A stretch of 7,661 bases of DNA from Actinomycetota bacterium. Its GTDB lineage: Bacteria; Actinomycetota; Actinomycetes; Propionibacteriales; Propionibacteriaceae. Each line of letters starts with the position of its first letter. The stretch's first letter is position 1. Location of the stretch: the NCBI GenBank assembly GCA_016213595.1, contig JACRAA010000360.1, forward strand, positions 1 through 7,661, given 5' to 3'. Positions 5,963-7,661 of the stretch are shown here, piece by piece. The notes below the pieces were generated by a model. That model did not search any database. It was not told where the DNA came from and saw nothing but the letters and a program-made list of their open reading frames with translations. The translations under genes were made by a program, and so were the position numbers.

Positions 5963-6142
5963 ATGTCAGACTCGGGGCCTGCTGACACGCGATGTCTCGC
6001 ACCTGATCGTCGACGTCGCCGACCGTGTCGTCATGCCGCGCCTCCGGCGCTCGCGCGACGTCGCTGAGAAGTCTCCCGGTGACCTGGTCACCATCGCCAT
6101 GCCCACGCTGAGATCGAGATCGGTGCCGAACTTCGCGCGGGC
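5963..6142 (+). pseudogene. N-terminal fragment of an inositol monophosphatase family protein, frameshifted and truncated
   Basis: One plus-strand frame reads DVSHLIVDVADRVVMPRLRR then EKSPGDLVTIA (about 5991-6098). This is the N-terminal pattern of inositol monophosphatase family proteins, in which a helix ending in PRFR is followed by EKxPGDLVTxAD. Adding one G after 6098 (GCC GAT GCC CAC GCT) continues the match as DAHAEIEIGAELRA, up to about 6139. The metal-binding GEE and DPIDGT motifs that should follow are absent, so at least two-thirds of the gene is missing. The segment 5963-5990 (MSDSGPADT) in another frame may be the original start, which would require one more indel. Such phosphatases dephosphorylate inositol-1-phosphate, the product of the divergent ino1. 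It cannot make an active enzyme as it stands. Confidence 0.6.
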
Positions 6143-6191
6143 GACACGGCAGGCCGTCCGACGACGGTTGTTCCAGCCCCTCGGCGGCTAG

Positions 6192-6412
6192 GCCTCCACC
6201 TTGACGGGCGCAGGCTGCCCCGACCCCAGCTGCAGCCGTCCCAGCTCGTGGGCGGCGTGACGGCCGGGTGCACCGTTGAGAGGCGTCAGGCTGGCCCAGC
6301 CCTGGCCGATGAGGGACAGTGCGATGGGACTACCGCTGATCGCTCTCGGCGAGCGGGAATACTTCATCCTCGACGGCCGGGGCCGGGGCGGAGTGAGCGC
6401 TGGCCGCGAATG
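6192..6412. other. Unassigned stretch between two gene remnants
   Basis: No intact gene is recognisable. Leftward, in the same frame as the AcuI fragment and just after its TGA (6413-6415), the frame stays open to TAG at 6190-6188. It reads SGSPIALSLIGQGWASLTP then APVKVEA at the end. This does not match the C-terminal half of AcuI that I would expect, nor any other family I know. The phosphatase fragment on the other strand does not continue into it. It probably represents junction debris or a heavily decayed sequence. Confidence 0.4.
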
Positions 6413-6782
6413 TCAGGCCAGGAAGGCCTCACGGCGTCGCTCCTCGATCCGGTTCGGTCCCTTGGCGGTTGCCCGCTGCGCCAGCCCGCCGTGGAGTTCC
6501 TCGCCGAGGCCTGCCCCGTTGAGGACGAGCTGGTGCCGGGCCGCCAGCCCGGGTTGCTGGACACGACCACCTAGGTCCACGCCCGGGATGAGCGGGCGGC
6601 GGGGCGTCACGCCCTTGCGTCCCGACAGCGCGAGGGAGTCCAGGTGGTTGATCGAGGAGTGTTGCACGGCGATGCTCCTCTCGAGGTGGTCGAGGAGGGA
6701 GCAGTCGAGTTCCTGAGGGTGGCGCTGGAGGCGGTCGTCGGCCTCCTTCACGATCCAGCCCGGTGATTGTGCTCATGGTCAT
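6413..6782 (-). pseudogene. AcuI/YhdH-type acrylyl-CoA reductase (MDR family) N-terminal remnant with three small indels
   Basis: Joined across frames, this leftward remnant reads MSTITGL-IVKEADDRLQ, then SIAVQHSSINHLDSLALSGR, RRPLIPGVDLGGRV, SSNPGWRPG and LVLNGAGLGEELHGGLAQRA. That order is characteristic of the N-terminal domain of zinc-independent MDR enzymes of the AcuI/YhdH group (NYKDxLAxxG, PGIDLxGxV, GxGxGExxxGGxAQRA). An extra G near 6755, loss of two bases near 6564 (probably one GT of a GTGT run) and loss of one G between 6535 and 6534 explain the frame changes. Only about 110 of roughly 330 residues remain; the NADPH-binding domain is missing. The start ATG at 6782 overlaps the TGA of the upstream nitronate monooxygenase (ATGA), so the two were probably one operon. 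The family assignment is fairly secure; the original substrate is not known. Confidence 0.7.
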
Positions 6783-7661
6783 CCTTCTTGTTCGGACAGC
6801 AGGCGGTCGATGATGGTGGCGGCGGGCGCCGCCATGGTGGAGCGCCAGGAGGTGCCGGCCCACAGCGAGAGCTTCTCGATGTCGCCGGCTTGCGCGGCGG
6901 CACGGCGCAGCGGCACGGTCAGCTGGTTGACCGCCGGGTAGGCGGCCGGTGCTTCTGGGCCGTAGGTTTCGATGAAGGCGTTGCGCAGCCCGCGGGCCCA
7001 CCGGCCGGAGAAGGCCCGGGTGATGACGGTGTCAGTGAACCTCGGGTCGTGCAAGGCGCGCCGATAGGCGGCCGCGGTCCCGGCTTCGTCGGCGTCCAGT
7101 AGGGCGGTGCCGACCTGCACGGCGTCGGCGATGCGCAGGGCCGTGGCGACGGCCTCCGGGCCGCCCAGCCCACCGGTCGCGACCAGCGGCAGGTCGGTGG
7201 TGGCACGCACGGCTCGGAGCAGTTCGCCGAGTGGCTGGGTGGGTGGGGTCGCCGCCTGGTCGAACGTGGCCCGGTGCCCGCCGGCTTCCGGACCCTGCAC
7301 GACGAGTGCGTCCACCCCGGACGCCGCGGCAGCCTGGGCTTCGGTCGCGGAGGTCACCGTTGCGAGGGTGTAGCTGCCGGCGGCGCGGAAGCGCCGCACG
7401 ACCCGGGGGCCGGGCCGGCCGAACGTGAACGACACCACCGGCACCGGGTCGTCGAGCAGGGCGGAGCACTTGGCGTCGAAGGCATCGTCGTCGTCGCGGG
7501 GCTGCGGCAGATGCACCCCGAGTTCCACGGCCAGGTCGCCCAAGCGGTCCCGGTAGGTGCGGGCGGCGTCCAGGTCAACGGGACCGCCGGGGAGGAACAG
7601 GTTCACCCCGAACACGCCACCCGTCAGCTCACGCACGCGGACGATCTGGGCGTGCAGGTCG
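6779..7661 (-). CDS. Nitronate monooxygenase family protein, N-terminus beyond right edge
   Basis: The frame is open from the right edge (first full codon 7660-7658) to TGA at 6781-6779, giving 293 visible residues. Family members have about 330-350, so about 40-50 N-terminal residues, including the first barrel strand, are missing. The visible part has IVRVRELTGGVFGVNLFLPG, then PVPVVSFTFGRPGP, TVTSATEAQAAAASGVDALV, and VQGPEAGGHRATF, whose histidine (codon 7276-7274) is the conserved active-site His. LPLVATGGLGGPEAVATAL and ADAVQVGTALL follow, typical of the FMN phosphate-binding loops, with RAFSGRWARGLRN and LWAGTSW near the end. These FMN enzymes oxidise alkyl nitronates such as propionate-3-nitronate; many related proteins have untested substrates. 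The apparent GTG at 7636 is internal, because similarity extends upstream of it. Its stop overlaps the start of the AcuI remnant. Confidence 0.9.
   Translation of the reverse strand, partial: DLHAQIVRVRELTGGVFGVNLFLPGGPVDLDAARTYRDRLGDLAVELGVHLPQPRDDDDAFDAKCSALLDDPVPVVSFTFGRPGPRVVRRFRAAGSYTLATVTSATEAQAAAASGVDALVVQGPEAGGHRATFDQAATPPTQPLGELLRAVRATTDLPLVATGGLGGPEAVATALRIADAVQVGTALLDADEAGTAAAYRRALHDPRFTDTVITRAFSGRWARGLRNAFIETYGPEAPAAYPAVNQLTVPLRRAAAQAGDIEKLSLWAGTSWRSTMAAPAATIIDRLLSEQEG

Noticed and set aside
5091..6191. 366-codon plus-strand open frame across ino1
   Set aside because: Most of it is antisense to intact ino1. Only the part after about 5991 resembles a protein family, and it is reported as the phosphatase fragment.

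Overview
This is a high-GC window with the gene content of an actinobacterium (Actinomycetota). The main clues are a short bacterial-type inositol-1-phosphate synthase with a GTG start, a MalT/LuxR-type large ATP-binding regulator, a twin-arginine lipoprotein glycosidase, G+C-rich third codon positions and a DtxR/IdeR-like iron box. I cannot place it below phylum from sequence alone.

Left part (1-3397): a large MalT-like regulator runs leftward off the window edge. It is divergent from a rightward pair made of a GH1 beta-glucosidase, predicted to be a Tat-exported lipoprotein, and a class I SAM methyltransferase broken by one missing base near 2955. Between the divergent genes lie five tandem copies of a 14-bp unit whose junctions read GGGGATGTTG, resembling the E. 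coli MalT box. A simple reading is that the regulator controls the glycosidase unit through these repeats.

Middle (3398-4781): a compact yceI gene has an unusually clear control region, with a -35/-10 pair and a perfect 18-bp inverted repeat overlapping the -10. It is closed by a strong terminator hairpin. About 620 bp without a recognisable protein gene follow. This stretch holds an orphan iron box, a perfect 12-bp-stem hairpin and a possible 26-residue mini-ORF.

Right part (4782-7661): ino1 (inositol-1-phosphate synthase) runs leftward. Beyond it, 5963-6782 looks like a decaying zone. It contains a frameshifted N-terminal fragment of an inositol monophosphatase (divergent from ino1, and the next enzyme in the pathway) and a leftward AcuI/YhdH-type oxidoreductase fragment with three small indels. 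The AcuI fragment overlaps the stop of an intact nitronate monooxygenase gene by ATGA. That gene runs off the right edge, lacking only its N-terminus. The small indels may be true decay or sequencing/assembly errors; reads would decide.

I see no evidence for a wholly new multi-gene system. The most novel-looking elements are regulatory: the MalT-box-like repeat array, the yceI operator and the orphan iron box between two hairpins.
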